A stretch of 14,845 nt of DNA from assembly GCA_000961805.1 (NCBI GenBank), contig LADV01000288.1, positions 1 through 14,845 on the forward strand, in the 5' to 3' direction. The translations under genes were made by a program, and so were the position numbers. Source of the stretch: Peptococcaceae bacterium BRH_c23 (GTDB lineage Bacteria; Bacillota_B; Desulfitobacteriia; Desulfitobacteriales; Desulfitobacteriaceae). The notes below the pieces were generated by a model. That model saw nothing but the letters and a program-made list of their open reading frames with translations. It ran no database searches and was not told the DNA's origin. Positions 6,428 to 12,427 of the stretch are shown here, piece by piece (within the stretch, counting starts at the first letter, position 1; the number at the start of each line of letters is the position of its first letter).

Positions 6428-7378
6428 ATGCTGACAACCTATAAAACGCTGGAAGATAAGCTCCAAGAAGTATCATGGGATCCCTTGGCTAAAGGAGTTT
6501 GGATTAAACTAGTCAACCCAACATCTGATGAAATCCGACAAATGTCAGCTACAGTCCCGATACCGGAGCATTTTTTTCGTTTTGCAGTTGATGAAGATGA
6601 CAGTCCACGGATTATTTTGGGTAAAAACTGTATTCTTGCCATAATTAGTGTTCCTGTTTCTCATGGTGCTGATCGATATGAGACCAGCCCGCTCAGTATT
6701 ATTTTAACACCAGAATTAACCATAACCATAAGTGAAGAACTGATACAAGTACTTCCAGATAGCAACGATAGCAGTAGGTTTTTTTTCGATACAACGAAAA
6801 GGACCCAATTCTTCTTTCAAATTTTGTATCATGCCGATACAGTCTTTTTGAAATTTATTCGGCATATTCGCCAGCGAACAGATGCGATTGAGATTCGCCT
6901 ACGCAAGTCAACCAATAATCGAGAAGTATTCCAACTTCTTGATCTTGAAAAAGGCTTAACCTACTTTACTGCAGCCCTACGTGGCAATGTGATTGTCGCG
7001 GAAACAATCCTCCGCATGCGATCTGACCCACAAATGCGATATCTTCTAGAGATGCATGAAGAAGATGAGGATGTTTTGGAAAGCGTTATTATCGAAAATA
7101 AGCGAGCTTTGGAATTAGCTCAAACTTATAGTTACATCATGAGTAGTATGATGGATGCATTTTCTTCGGTCATTAACAACAATTTAAATCAGATTATGAA
7201 ATTTTTAGCTTCTGTAACAATTTTACTAGCTATTCCTACAATGATCTCGAGTTTTTGGAGCATGACGCTCAAGGTACCTTGGCAGGGTACAGAGATAGGA
7301 TTTTGGATAGTTCTTTTGCTGGCACTTATCACAAGTAGTACTATGGGTATTATTCTTCGAAAAAAAGGAATGTTCTGA
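6428..7378 (+). CDS. CorA-family divalent cation transporter with atypical SMT in place of GMN
   Basis: Inner-membrane CorA-like transporter of 316 residues. Residues 1 to about 250 are the soluble alpha/beta plus long-helix domain (VWIKLVNPTSDEI near the start; a charged helical stretch 140-250). Two C-terminal membrane helices lie at about 258-277 and 291-310, followed by the basic tail RKKGMF. The loop after the first helix reads SSFWSMTLKVPW. The CorA signature GMN, needed for Mg2+ selection in studied members, is Ser278-Met279-Thr280 here. Transport of another ion or lost transport is possible. The ATG at 6428 has an AAGGAG site; upstream in-frame codons from 6338 overlap the vertex gene and are not counted. 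It is cotranscribed with the vertex protein (40-bp gap), but why a BMC locus carries it is unknown. Confidence 0.88.
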   Translation: MLTTYKTLEDKLQEVSWDPLAKGVWIKLVNPTSDEIRQMSATVPIPEHFFRFAVDEDDSPRIILGKNCILAIISVPVSHGADRYETSPLSIILTPELTITISEELIQVLPDSNDSSRFFFDTTKRTQFFFQILYHADTVFLKFIRHIRQRTDAIEIRLRKSTNNREVFQLLDLEKGLTYFTAALRGNVIVAETILRMRSDPQMRYLLEMHEEDEDVLESVIIENKRALELAQTYSYIMSSMMDAFSSVINNNLNQIMKFLASVTILLAIPTMISSFWSMTLKVPWQGTEIGFWIVLLLALITSSTMGIILRKKGMF

Positions 7379-7415
7379 TGCTCCTGCATATGTTCTGAAT
7401 TTCAGAGGTCTAATT

Positions 7416-7441
7416 CTCAGCAGCTTGCTGCGAGGAGTTTT
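7416..7441 (+). terminator. Weak stem-loop just after the CorA-like gene
   Basis: CTC-A-GCAG (7416-7423) pairs with CTGC-GAG (7428-7434) around a CTTG loop with one bulged A. TTTT follows at 7438-7441 after a 3-nt gap. It is a short stem with a modest T run, so only a possible first terminator. Confidence 0.4.
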
Positions 7442-7451
7442 ACATACAAAG

Positions 7452-7494
7452 AGTGGTCCAATGTCCCGATATTGAAGGGCTTTGGGCCACTTTT
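7452..7494 (+). terminator. Probable terminator of the vertex-protein/CorA operon
   Basis: AGTGGTCCAA (7452-7461) pairs with TTGGGCCACT (7482-7491) with one G-U pair, and an inner CCC/GGG extends the fold. TTTT follows directly. Confidence 0.6.
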
Positions 7495-7657
7495 GCATCT
7501 TCACAAGGACTTTCAGCCACTTGTCAAACTATTCGGACAAATAAATCCTACTTTATATGTAATAATCACAATTATGGAATTTATAGGTGATTGCATGGAA
7601 AATCCCAGGCTTTGGTAAGGCAATAATGTAGTATATACCGGCAAATTAATGTACAGG

Positions 7658-7674
7658 TATTTATCCAAATTGGA
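7658..7674 (+). promoter_or_regulatory. Candidate pdu operator upstream of the channel gene
   Basis: TATTTATCCAAATTGGA contains the palindrome TCCAA-A-TTGGA. It closely resembles TATTTATCCCAAATATTGGA at 2483-2502 before pduA. Shared regulation by the neighbouring AraC-type regulator is inferred. Confidence 0.4.
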
Positions 7675-7783
7675 GGTACTATATCAATATATTTTAAATT
7701 AAATGATTGTGAAGAAAGGAGCGACTATTCAGCAGTAAGAAAAAAGATCACAAGATAATCGTAAAATAAGGAGGGTTCAAATT

Positions 7784-8509
7784 ATGGTTACTCCATATTT
7801 AGGGGAATTTCTAGGTGTAACTACGCTTATTATTTTTGGAAACGGCGTAGTCGCCAACTCGTGCCTCGCAAAATCAAAGGCTGAAGGCGCTGGTTGGGTG
7901 AATATCATTGCCGGTTGGGCAGTCGGTGTTATGATGGGTATTTTTGTTGCGATTGCCTGCGGTGCGCAAGGTGATCTTAACCCAGCAGTAACCTTTGCGA
8001 AACTCTTAAATGGGGTCTATTCAGTAAAGGACGCCCTAATTCTCATGTTTTTAGAAATAGCGGGCGGCGTTGCCGGTGGTTGTATCACTTGGTTGCTCTT
8101 CCGCGGTCACTGGGAACTTACGGAAGATAAGGCTACAAAATTGGGAGTTTTTTGTACCTTTCCAGCAGTCCGAAATTATGCGCAAAACCTGTTTTTTGAA
8201 ATCATTGCTACAATCATGTTAATATTCGGGGTTTTTGCTATTTTCTCAAAAAGCGTAGGAGTCATGACCCCTGGCTATGGTCCTTTCATGGTCGGCCTTT
8301 TGATTTTCGGATTAGGTGCCTGCCTGGGTGGTCCCACAGGATATGCCATGAACCCGGCTCGTGACTTAGGCCCCCGAATTGCTCATTTCATATGCCCCAT
8401 TGCTGGCAAAGGAGATTCCGATTGGGCATATTCATGGGTCCCTATTGTTGGCCCCATGATTGGCGGGGCGATTGCATTTGCTTTAGCCAAGGGTGTTGGA
8501 ATTCTCTAA
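7784..8509 (+). CDS. glpF: MIP-family glycerol/propanediol facilitator (GlpF/PduF type)
   Basis: Membrane channel of 241 residues with six membrane helices and the two aquaporin half-helices: DLNPAVTFA (NPA at 66-68) and YAMNPARDLGPR (NPA at 190-192). The Asp following the second NPAR is typical of glycerol-conducting members, as is Trp45 in the selectivity-filter position of GlpF (Trp48 in E. coli); Arg193 completes the filter. It would let 1,2-propanediol or glycerol diffuse into the cell. Its closeness to pdu genes and a shared candidate operator suggest the role of PduF. The ATG at 7784 has an excellent AAGGAGGG site, and the 13 nt GGTTCAAATTATG at the start are identical to those at pduA. 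It stands alone, with terminators or repeats on both sides. Confidence 0.93.
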   Translation: MVTPYLGEFLGVTTLIIFGNGVVANSCLAKSKAEGAGWVNIIAGWAVGVMMGIFVAIACGAQGDLNPAVTFAKLLNGVYSVKDALILMFLEIAGGVAGGCITWLLFRGHWELTEDKATKLGVFCTFPAVRNYAQNLFFEIIATIMLIFGVFAIFSKSVGVMTPGYGPFMVGLLIFGLGACLGGPTGYAMNPARDLGPRIAHFICPIAGKGDSDWAYSWVPIVGPMIGGAIAFALAKGVGIL

Positions 8510-8541
8510 GCTATCCTGAAAACACTGATAATGTAATTAAA

Positions 8542-8580
8542 ACCTAAAGGGAATATATTTAAAATATATTCCCTTTAGGT
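8542..8580. terminator. 19-bp perfect inverted repeat, terminator best suited to the minus strand
   Basis: ACCTAAAGGGAATATATTT (8542-8560) and its exact complement (8562-8580) flank a single central A. On the minus strand the stem is followed by TTTTAATT, a terminator tail, and it directly follows the stop codon of a minus-strand gene remnant. On the plus strand it may also stop transcription from the channel gene, although no T run follows. Confidence 0.65.
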
Positions 8581-8774
8581 CATCCATTGAGGTAGGCAAC
8601 CGTTGGCATGGTATCAATTTGAATTTTCCCCAAAAGGTCATTAACTAACACGTCTAAGTTCTTCTTGTTCACCAGAACAAAGAATATGTCACTACTTCTC
8701 GCTTATACTCGCTCCTGAATATTATTATCTTCTGGTAAATATTGATAATAACCTAGGTTAATAGTATTATAGAG
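8580..8774 (-). pseudogene. Small minus-strand coding remnant, family not recognised
   Basis: A 40-codon open stretch (8580-8702) ends VNDLLGKIQIDTMPTVAYLNG and stops right at a terminator hairpin, which is how a real gene end looks. Its start DIFFVLVNKKNLDVL is protein-like, but no ATG and no ribosome site precede it. Across an in-frame TAA (8703-8705) the same frame continues for 23 more codons (GYYQYLPEDNNIQERV) to another stop at 8775-8777, under the promoter of the rightward PIN gene. I read it as the eroded 3' end of a gene with a nonsense codon. It could also be chance. Confidence 0.3.
8742..8770 (+). promoter_or_regulatory. Promoter of the PIN-domain module with palindromic spacer
   Basis: TTGATA (8742-8747) and TATTAT (8765-8770) are separated by exactly 17 bp, a good sigma-A type promoter 28 bp before the PIN-gene ATG. 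The spacer holds the perfect 12-bp palindrome TAACCTAGGTTA (8749-8760), well placed for a repressor such as the module's own antitoxin (inference). Confidence 0.65.
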
Positions 8775-8797
8775 TTAAGAGCGGAGGCTGATTCACT

Positions 8798-9274
8798 ATG
8801 AGTAAGAGTAAAATATACTTAGATACATCGGTAATAAGCCATTTAGAAGCTATGGATACCCAGGAAAAAATGCAAGATACCCTGCAATTGTGGCAGGAGC
8901 TAAAAAAGGGCCAATATATCGTGACTATTTCAGACCTTACTCTTGCTGAATTGACCAAATGCCCTGAACCAAAACGCACACTTCTTTTTAAGTACTTAAG
9001 TCAAATCGATTACGAAGAAATACAGGAGACCCTGGAAACGATTACTTTGGCAGATGAGTATATAAAGTACGGGGTATTAAACGCCAAAAGCAGGGATGAT
9101 TGCCGCCATATAGCTGTTGCAACCATAGTTGGATGTAAGTATATTATAAGCTGGAATTTTAAACACTTTGTAAATATCAAGACCATTAATAAAGTACAGG
9201 CAGTAAATAAGTTGCTGGATTATAATGAAATTAGCATATTACCACCATCTATGATGCTGGAAGGAGAGGAATAA
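8798..9274 (+). CDS. PIN-domain protein, probable toxin ribonuclease of a toxin-antitoxin pair
   Basis: PIN-domain protein of 158 residues. The N-terminal strand IYLDTSVISHL gives Asp9; LAELTKCP gives Glu51; RDDCRHIAVATI gives Asp100/Asp101; KYIISWNFKHFVN follows, with Asn120 at the position of the fourth acidic residue, a variation common in this PIN branch. These acidic residues bind Mg2+ or Mn2+ for RNA cleavage in VapC-type toxins. The ATG at 8798 follows a GCGGAGG site, and a promoter lies just upstream. The stop is 2 bp before a small charged protein, so the two genes are coupled in the order toxin then partner, the reverse of vapBC. RNA target unknown. A non-toxic role for the PIN protein cannot be excluded. 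Confidence 0.82.
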   Translation: MSKSKIYLDTSVISHLEAMDTQEKMQDTLQLWQELKKGQYIVTISDLTLAELTKCPEPKRTLLFKYLSQIDYEEIQETLETITLADEYIKYGVLNAKSRDDCRHIAVATIVGCKYIISWNFKHFVNIKTINKVQAVNKLLDYNEISILPPSMMLEGEE

Positions 9275-9276
9275 TA

Positions 9277-9453
9277 ATGGGTAGTAAGAAATTTACTATT
9301 GATGACATTCACCAAATAAGATATAAGAACTACGAGAACACTAAAAGTCTTAAACCGGAGGAACTGATTGAAAAAACCAAGTGTGAAGCCGAAGAAAGCA
9401 AAAAACTTATTGAAGAATTAAGGAAAAAAACTTCAAAAGTAAGTTGCCATTAA
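9277..9453 (+). CDS. Small charged protein, probable antitoxin of the PIN module
   Basis: A 58-residue protein beginning MGSKKFTIDDIHQIRYKNYE and ending SKVSCH. The ATG lies 2 bp after the PIN gene stop, and an AAGGAGAGG ribosome site sits in the end of that gene, so the two are translationally coupled. The sequence is lysine- and glutamate-rich and predicted helical, with a short region (SLKPEELIEKTKCEAEESKK) like the small antitoxins found beside PIN proteins in Firmicutes and cyanobacteria, which neutralise the nuclease by wrapping around it. No DNA-binding motif is obvious beyond the N-terminal IDDIHQIRY. A terminator follows 15 bp after the stop. Antitoxin function is inferred from position, size and composition. 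Confidence 0.7.
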   Translation: MGSKKFTIDDIHQIRYKNYENTKSLKPEELIEKTKCEAEESKKLIEELRKKTSKVSCH

Positions 9454-9467
9454 GATTAACAATATTA

Positions 9468-9496
9468 GCTCTTCCTTCACAACAAGGAAGGGCTTT
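9468..9496 (+). terminator. Terminator of the PIN toxin-antitoxin module
   Basis: GCTCTTCCTT (9468-9477) pairs with AAGGAAGGGC (9484-9493), with one G-U pair and a 6-nt loop, followed by TTTATCTTT. It starts 15 bp after the small gene's stop. Confidence 0.85.
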
Positions 9497-9592
9497 ATCT
9501 TTAGGCTGTGCATCTAAGGGAATATTACGGTTCGACTTTGTTCTAATTTTCACTGTTCTTGCCCTTCCCTTATATTAATATTTACCAAAAGA

Positions 9593-9641
9593 AAAAACGG
9601 TAAGTCTGATATAGAATCAGACTTACCCGTTTGGATTTTTT
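9593..9641. terminator. Strong bidirectional terminator
   Basis: GGTAAGTCTGAT (9599-9610) pairs perfectly with ATCAGACTTACC (9616-9627) around ATAGA. AAACG/CGTTT extends the stem past one bulge. T7 follows on the plus strand and T6CTTTT on the minus strand, so it can end the chemotaxis operon coming leftward. Confidence 0.85.
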
Positions 9642-9726
9642 TGTTAACGCCAACCCAACAGCAAAAACTCTCTTAGGATTTGACCTCTTATGACCATTGA
9701 AGTCTCCGAACTTGCATACTTTTTGA

Positions 9727-9906
9727 TTAAGAATGTTTAAAGGAGGCAACGCTTTTTTTTATAAGATTAATCGCCGTTTGTGGTCGAGTTGCAATCTTTT
9801 GAGCCAAGGATTGAGAGAATGACACAACATGCTCATGCGGCACGTGTGCGGACATGTGTAATGTTACCAGCCCCGATGATGTGTCGCAAATGGTAATACA
9901 AACTGT
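9727..9906 (-). pseudogene. Coding remnant resembling the C-terminus of an enoyl-CoA hydratase/isomerase
   Basis: A 59-codon open frame between an in-frame TAG (9907-9909) and TAA (9727-9729). It includes GLVT near its start, then VPHEHVVSFSQSLAQKIATR and PQTAINLIKKSV, a pattern like the end of crotonase-family proteins (GLV, VP-E, LA-KIA, P-A, K). A five-residue insertion (LHMSA) disrupts the match. The only ATG (9855) has no ribosome site. It lies directly after the receptor gene without its upstream part, so it is read as a leftover fragment. The family call is tentative. Confidence 0.35.
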
Positions 9907-9931
9907 CTACACCTGAGTTTATTTTTTCACC

Positions 9932-11248
9932 CTACACGTTTCTTGTGCTGCAAACCTTAAAACGTTCCACTTCTTGCTTAAGCTGAGATGCGTTTTGCGC
10001 TAGGGTCTGCGCCGCTGCAGCTACAATTTGCATTGTTGCCGACACTTCCGTGGTTGACTCTTTAATCGTATCTGCTGTGCCGGCCGCCTCTTCTGAAATC
10101 CGCATCACCGTACTAACACTGCGGGTCATCACCTCCATATTTCCGAGCATCTGTTCACTAGAGGCCGCAATATCTGAAATATTGTCAGATACCTCCTTGG
10201 TAGAATTGACGATATCGGCCAAGGTTTCCTGAGCCAAATGAATCGTAGAAACACTTTCTTTTACCATAGAAGCAGTCTTCATCATTCCTTGTACAGCATC
10301 ATTGACACTTCCTTGAATCAGGGTGGTGATTTCTGTAACTTCTCGTGTTGAGGTGGCCACACTTTCTGCAAGTTTTCGAATTTCGTCCGCGACTACGGCA
10401 AATCCCCGGCCATGCTCACCTGCTCGCGCCGCTTCGATCGCAGCATTAAGCGCCAAAAGATTTGTTTGCTGAGCTACCTGGGCAATTGCCTCAGTGATCG
10501 AACCGATTCGATTCGATTGATCAGCTAAATTCTCAATCGTACTAACGGATTTACTCACAGATTGATTGGTTACCTCCATTGCCTGCACAATCACGGAAAG
10601 CTTATTTAATCCTTCTGTAGAATATTGCTCGGATTTCACAGCCTCGACGGAAACGGACATGGCCCTTTCTGCGATCATTTGTGCTGCATTTTCAAGTTCC
10701 GTTACCATTACCTGCATCTGTTGCAGGGTTCTTGCTTGGTTTTTTGCCTCAACGGCCATTTGGTTTGTATTATCGGCAACTTCCGTGTTTGACGCCGTCA
10801 CTTGTTGAGCACTAGCCGATAATTCTTCAGACGAAATAACCCAAGAATTCGTCATCTCGCGAATTTTTCGGATAATACTCTCAAAGTTATTCATCATATC
10901 ATTAAATGAATACCCTAATTCTGCTACTTCACTATTTTTCACCACTTCAACTCGTTGGGTCAAATCTCCTTGGGCTACATCAATAATCCCTTTTTGCATG
11001 GCATAGATGGGCAATAAAAAGCGACGATAATTTTTTAAAGAAGCAATGATTCCTATGAGAACGCCTGAAAGCAAAAAACATAGCAATAAAATCACCGTTT
11101 TTTCCCATTCAAGCTTCATAAGATATACGATTATAACTCCCAAAGCAGAAACCATAGGAACAACTGTAATTAAGGTTTTCCAAATATACTTGACTAGACT
11201 GATGTTATTCTGCTTTCCCTCTTTGATTAGTCTCTCGTTGCTTTTCAC
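9932..11248 (-). CDS. Methyl-accepting chemotaxis protein without an external sensory domain
   Basis: Membrane-anchored chemoreceptor of 438 residues. Two hydrophobic helices (about 24-44 and 50-70) are joined by only a few residues, so there is no extracytoplasmic ligand domain. A HAMP domain follows (about 71-125, [20 protein letters not shown]), then a long coiled-coil signalling domain whose hairpin tip [21 protein letters not shown] (near 260-280) and [16 protein letters not shown] bind CheA/CheW. The start is a GTG at 11248 with AGGAGGAG about 8 nt upstream; no better ATG is near. It begins 38 bp after the hydrolase stop and is probably cotranscribed with it. The signal must come from the membrane, HAMP or a partner protein (inference). 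Confidence 0.93.
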   Translation of the reverse strand: MKSNERLIKEGKQNNISLVKYIWKTLITVVPMVSALGVIIVYLMKLEWEKTVILLLCFLLSGVLIGIIASLKNYRRFLLPIYAMQKGIIDVAQGDLTQRVEVVKNSEVAELGYSFNDMMNNFESIIRKIREMTNSWVISSEELSASAQQVTASNTEVADNTNQMAVEAKNQARTLQQMQVMVTELENAAQMIAERAMSVSVEAVKSEQYSTEGLNKLSVIVQAMEVTNQSVSKSVSTIENLADQSNRIGSITEAIAQVAQQTNLLALNAAIEAARAGEHGRGFAVVADEIRKLAESVATSTREVTEITTLIQGSVNDAVQGMMKTASMVKESVSTIHLAQETLADIVNSTKEVSDNISDIAASSEQMLGNMEVMTRSVSTVMRISEEAAGTADTIKESTTEVSATMQIVAAAAQTLAQNASQLKQEVERFKVCSTRNV

Positions 11249-11286
11249 GGAGTTTTCTCCTCCTTAAGCAAGTTAGGATCCTGTAC

Positions 11287-12189
11287 CTACCCTGCACGTT
11301 TTTTAAGCTGTTCCCACCCATAAACATAGTGTAATTTTAAAAAGAGTACACCCGGATGTATCTTCTGATTGCCAAAATTTGACGCACTTAAATATACACT
11401 TTCAGCGGGCTGATGCTTTTCAACTTGATGATGCAACTGCTCTCGAATTTCTTGACAACGTTTGACTGAATTTTCCTGAGGAGCCCCGTGAGCGGGAAAA
11501 TAGGTTTGGGCTTGAAGTGCTTCAATAACTGCCAAACTATCAAGATAACTCGGCAATCCACTCACGACTTGGTTCCCCTCCTGCCAAATTCCTGGATAGG
11601 GTATCTCATCCGGTAGAAGCATATCACCCGAAAAAAGAAGACGATCTTGCTCATTATAAAACGACATATGTCCTGCGGTGTGACCAGCCGTTAAAAAAGC
11701 CCTAAGAAAATTGTCTCCGGCCATAATCGACTGACCAGGCTCGATTAAACTGACCTCATCTGGCAAGGCGCTTAACATCCGAAAATACTCAAACACTTTT
11801 ATCATTCCTGAAATTTCATTTTTCGGAACTCCCCACTCTTGAGTAGCCCAGTCCTTCAACTTTCCGAAAGCATGCCCCTGTATAAAACTAAACCATTCTA
11901 GGTAATCTCTGGAACCCACAAAAATCTGGGCCCCTTCTTTAGCAAAACTTGCTGCTGCTCCAGCATGATCAACGTGCCAATGAGTCACTAAAACCTGTTC
12001 CAGTCGCTTTATGCCCACCTGTTTCATGCCTTCATGAACCGCTTCGATGACATTCGGCGTATTGGTCCCTGCATCGATAAGCGTTGGAACTTCACCATCG
12101 ATCAGATAAAGGTTGACTGAATCAACATTAATGGGCACTTGGACTTTAAGCAAATAGACATTTTTTGCGACTTCTTTTATTTCAGGCAT
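11287..12189 (-). CDS. Metallo-beta-lactamase-fold hydrolase
   Basis: Cytoplasmic MBL-fold hydrolase of 300 residues with a complete two-metal site: THWHVDHAG (His70, His72, Asp74, His75), TAGHTAGH (His170 with His174 close by), FSGDML (Asp189) and PAHG (His234). The first 30 residues form the usual beta-strands (VYLLKVQVPINVDSVNLYLI), and the C-terminal 60 residues are helical as in glyoxalase-II or lactonase-like members. The start is the ATG at 12189, preceded by GGAGAG; a TTG six codons further up has no ribosome site. The substrate cannot be told from sequence; a thioester or lactone would fit the acyl-CoA neighbours. A perfect 18-nt palindrome lies 20 bp upstream and the chemoreceptor gene 38 bp downstream. 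Confidence 0.9.
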   Translation of the reverse strand: MPEIKEVAKNVYLLKVQVPINVDSVNLYLIDGEVPTLIDAGTNTPNVIEAVHEGMKQVGIKRLEQVLVTHWHVDHAGAAASFAKEGAQIFVGSRDYLEWFSFIQGHAFGKLKDWATQEWGVPKNEISGMIKVFEYFRMLSALPDEVSLIEPGQSIMAGDNFLRAFLTAGHTAGHMSFYNEQDRLLFSGDMLLPDEIPYPGIWQEGNQVVSGLPSYLDSLAVIEALQAQTYFPAHGAPQENSVKRCQEIREQLHHQVEKHQPAESVYLSASNFGNQKIHPGVLFLKLHYVYGWEQLKKRAG

Positions 12190-12209
12190 TAGATTCTCTC
12201 CAATCAAAA

Positions 12210-12227
12210 AATGAATAGCTATTCATT
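12210..12227. promoter_or_regulatory. Perfect 18-nt palindrome, TetR/FadR-like operator candidate
   Basis: AATGAATAGCTATTCATT is perfectly self-complementary and sits 20 bp before the hydrolase ATG, where a repressor would block transcription or elongation. The TGAAT...ATTCA layout resembles operators of TetR-family regulators of fatty-acid degradation such as Bacillus FadR. No such regulator gene is in the window. Confidence 0.5.
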
Positions 12228-12295
12228 GTCATTGATCATTAAATGTTATACAATGGTAATAATATAGATGTTAATTAATAATAACAATTTAGCAC

Positions 12296-12328
12296 AAAAG
12301 GCCATGTCTTAAGACGATGGCCTTTTTT
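12296..12328. terminator. Bidirectional terminator between acyl-CoA dehydrogenase and hydrolase genes
   Basis: AAAAGGCCAT (12296-12305) pairs with ATGGCCTTTT (12317-12326) enclosing the self-complementary GTCTTAAGAC. T6 follows on the plus strand and T4 on the minus strand. It is the second hairpin met by transcripts leaving the dehydrogenase gene. Confidence 0.75.
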
Positions 12329-12392
12329 ATTGCAGAATCTTAGGAAAATTCAGATGGAGAGAGTCGACCTTACCGATACTTTTGATTAACTC

Positions 12393-12420
12393 AAAGAAAG
12401 GGGCATGGCCCCTTTCTTTT
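12393..12420 (-). terminator. Terminator directly after the acyl-CoA dehydrogenase gene
   Basis: AAAGAAAGGGGC (12393-12404) and GCCCCTTTCTTT (12408-12419) form a 12-bp perfect stem with a 3-nt loop, starting about 8 bp after the stop codon. Pyrimidine-rich TTTCTTT forms the 3' side on the minus strand. Confidence 0.7.
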
Positions 12421-12427
12421 ACATACC

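Larger units (their letters stand above)
7379..7783. promoter_or_regulatory. Intergenic region: terminators of the CorA operon and promoter region of the channel gene
   Basis: 405 bp with no gene seen. The first 120 bp hold two stem-loops after the CorA stop. The right part is AT-rich and carries TATTTATCCAAATTGGA at 7658-7674, similar to a site in the pduA promoter region. No confident -35/-10 pair was identified. Confidence 0.5.
9454..9931. other. Intergenic region with two terminators and a coding remnant
   Basis: 478 bp between the PIN module and the chemotaxis-receptor gene. It contains the module's terminator (9468-9496), a strong bidirectional terminator (9599-9627) and a minus-strand fragment (9727-9906). 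Nothing recognisable was seen in 9500-9590 or 9642-9726. Confidence 0.6.

Noticed and set aside
12190..12207. TTG start for the MBL hydrolase six codons upstream
   Set aside because: No ribosome site before the TTG, while the ATG at 12189 is preceded by GGAGAG at the right distance.
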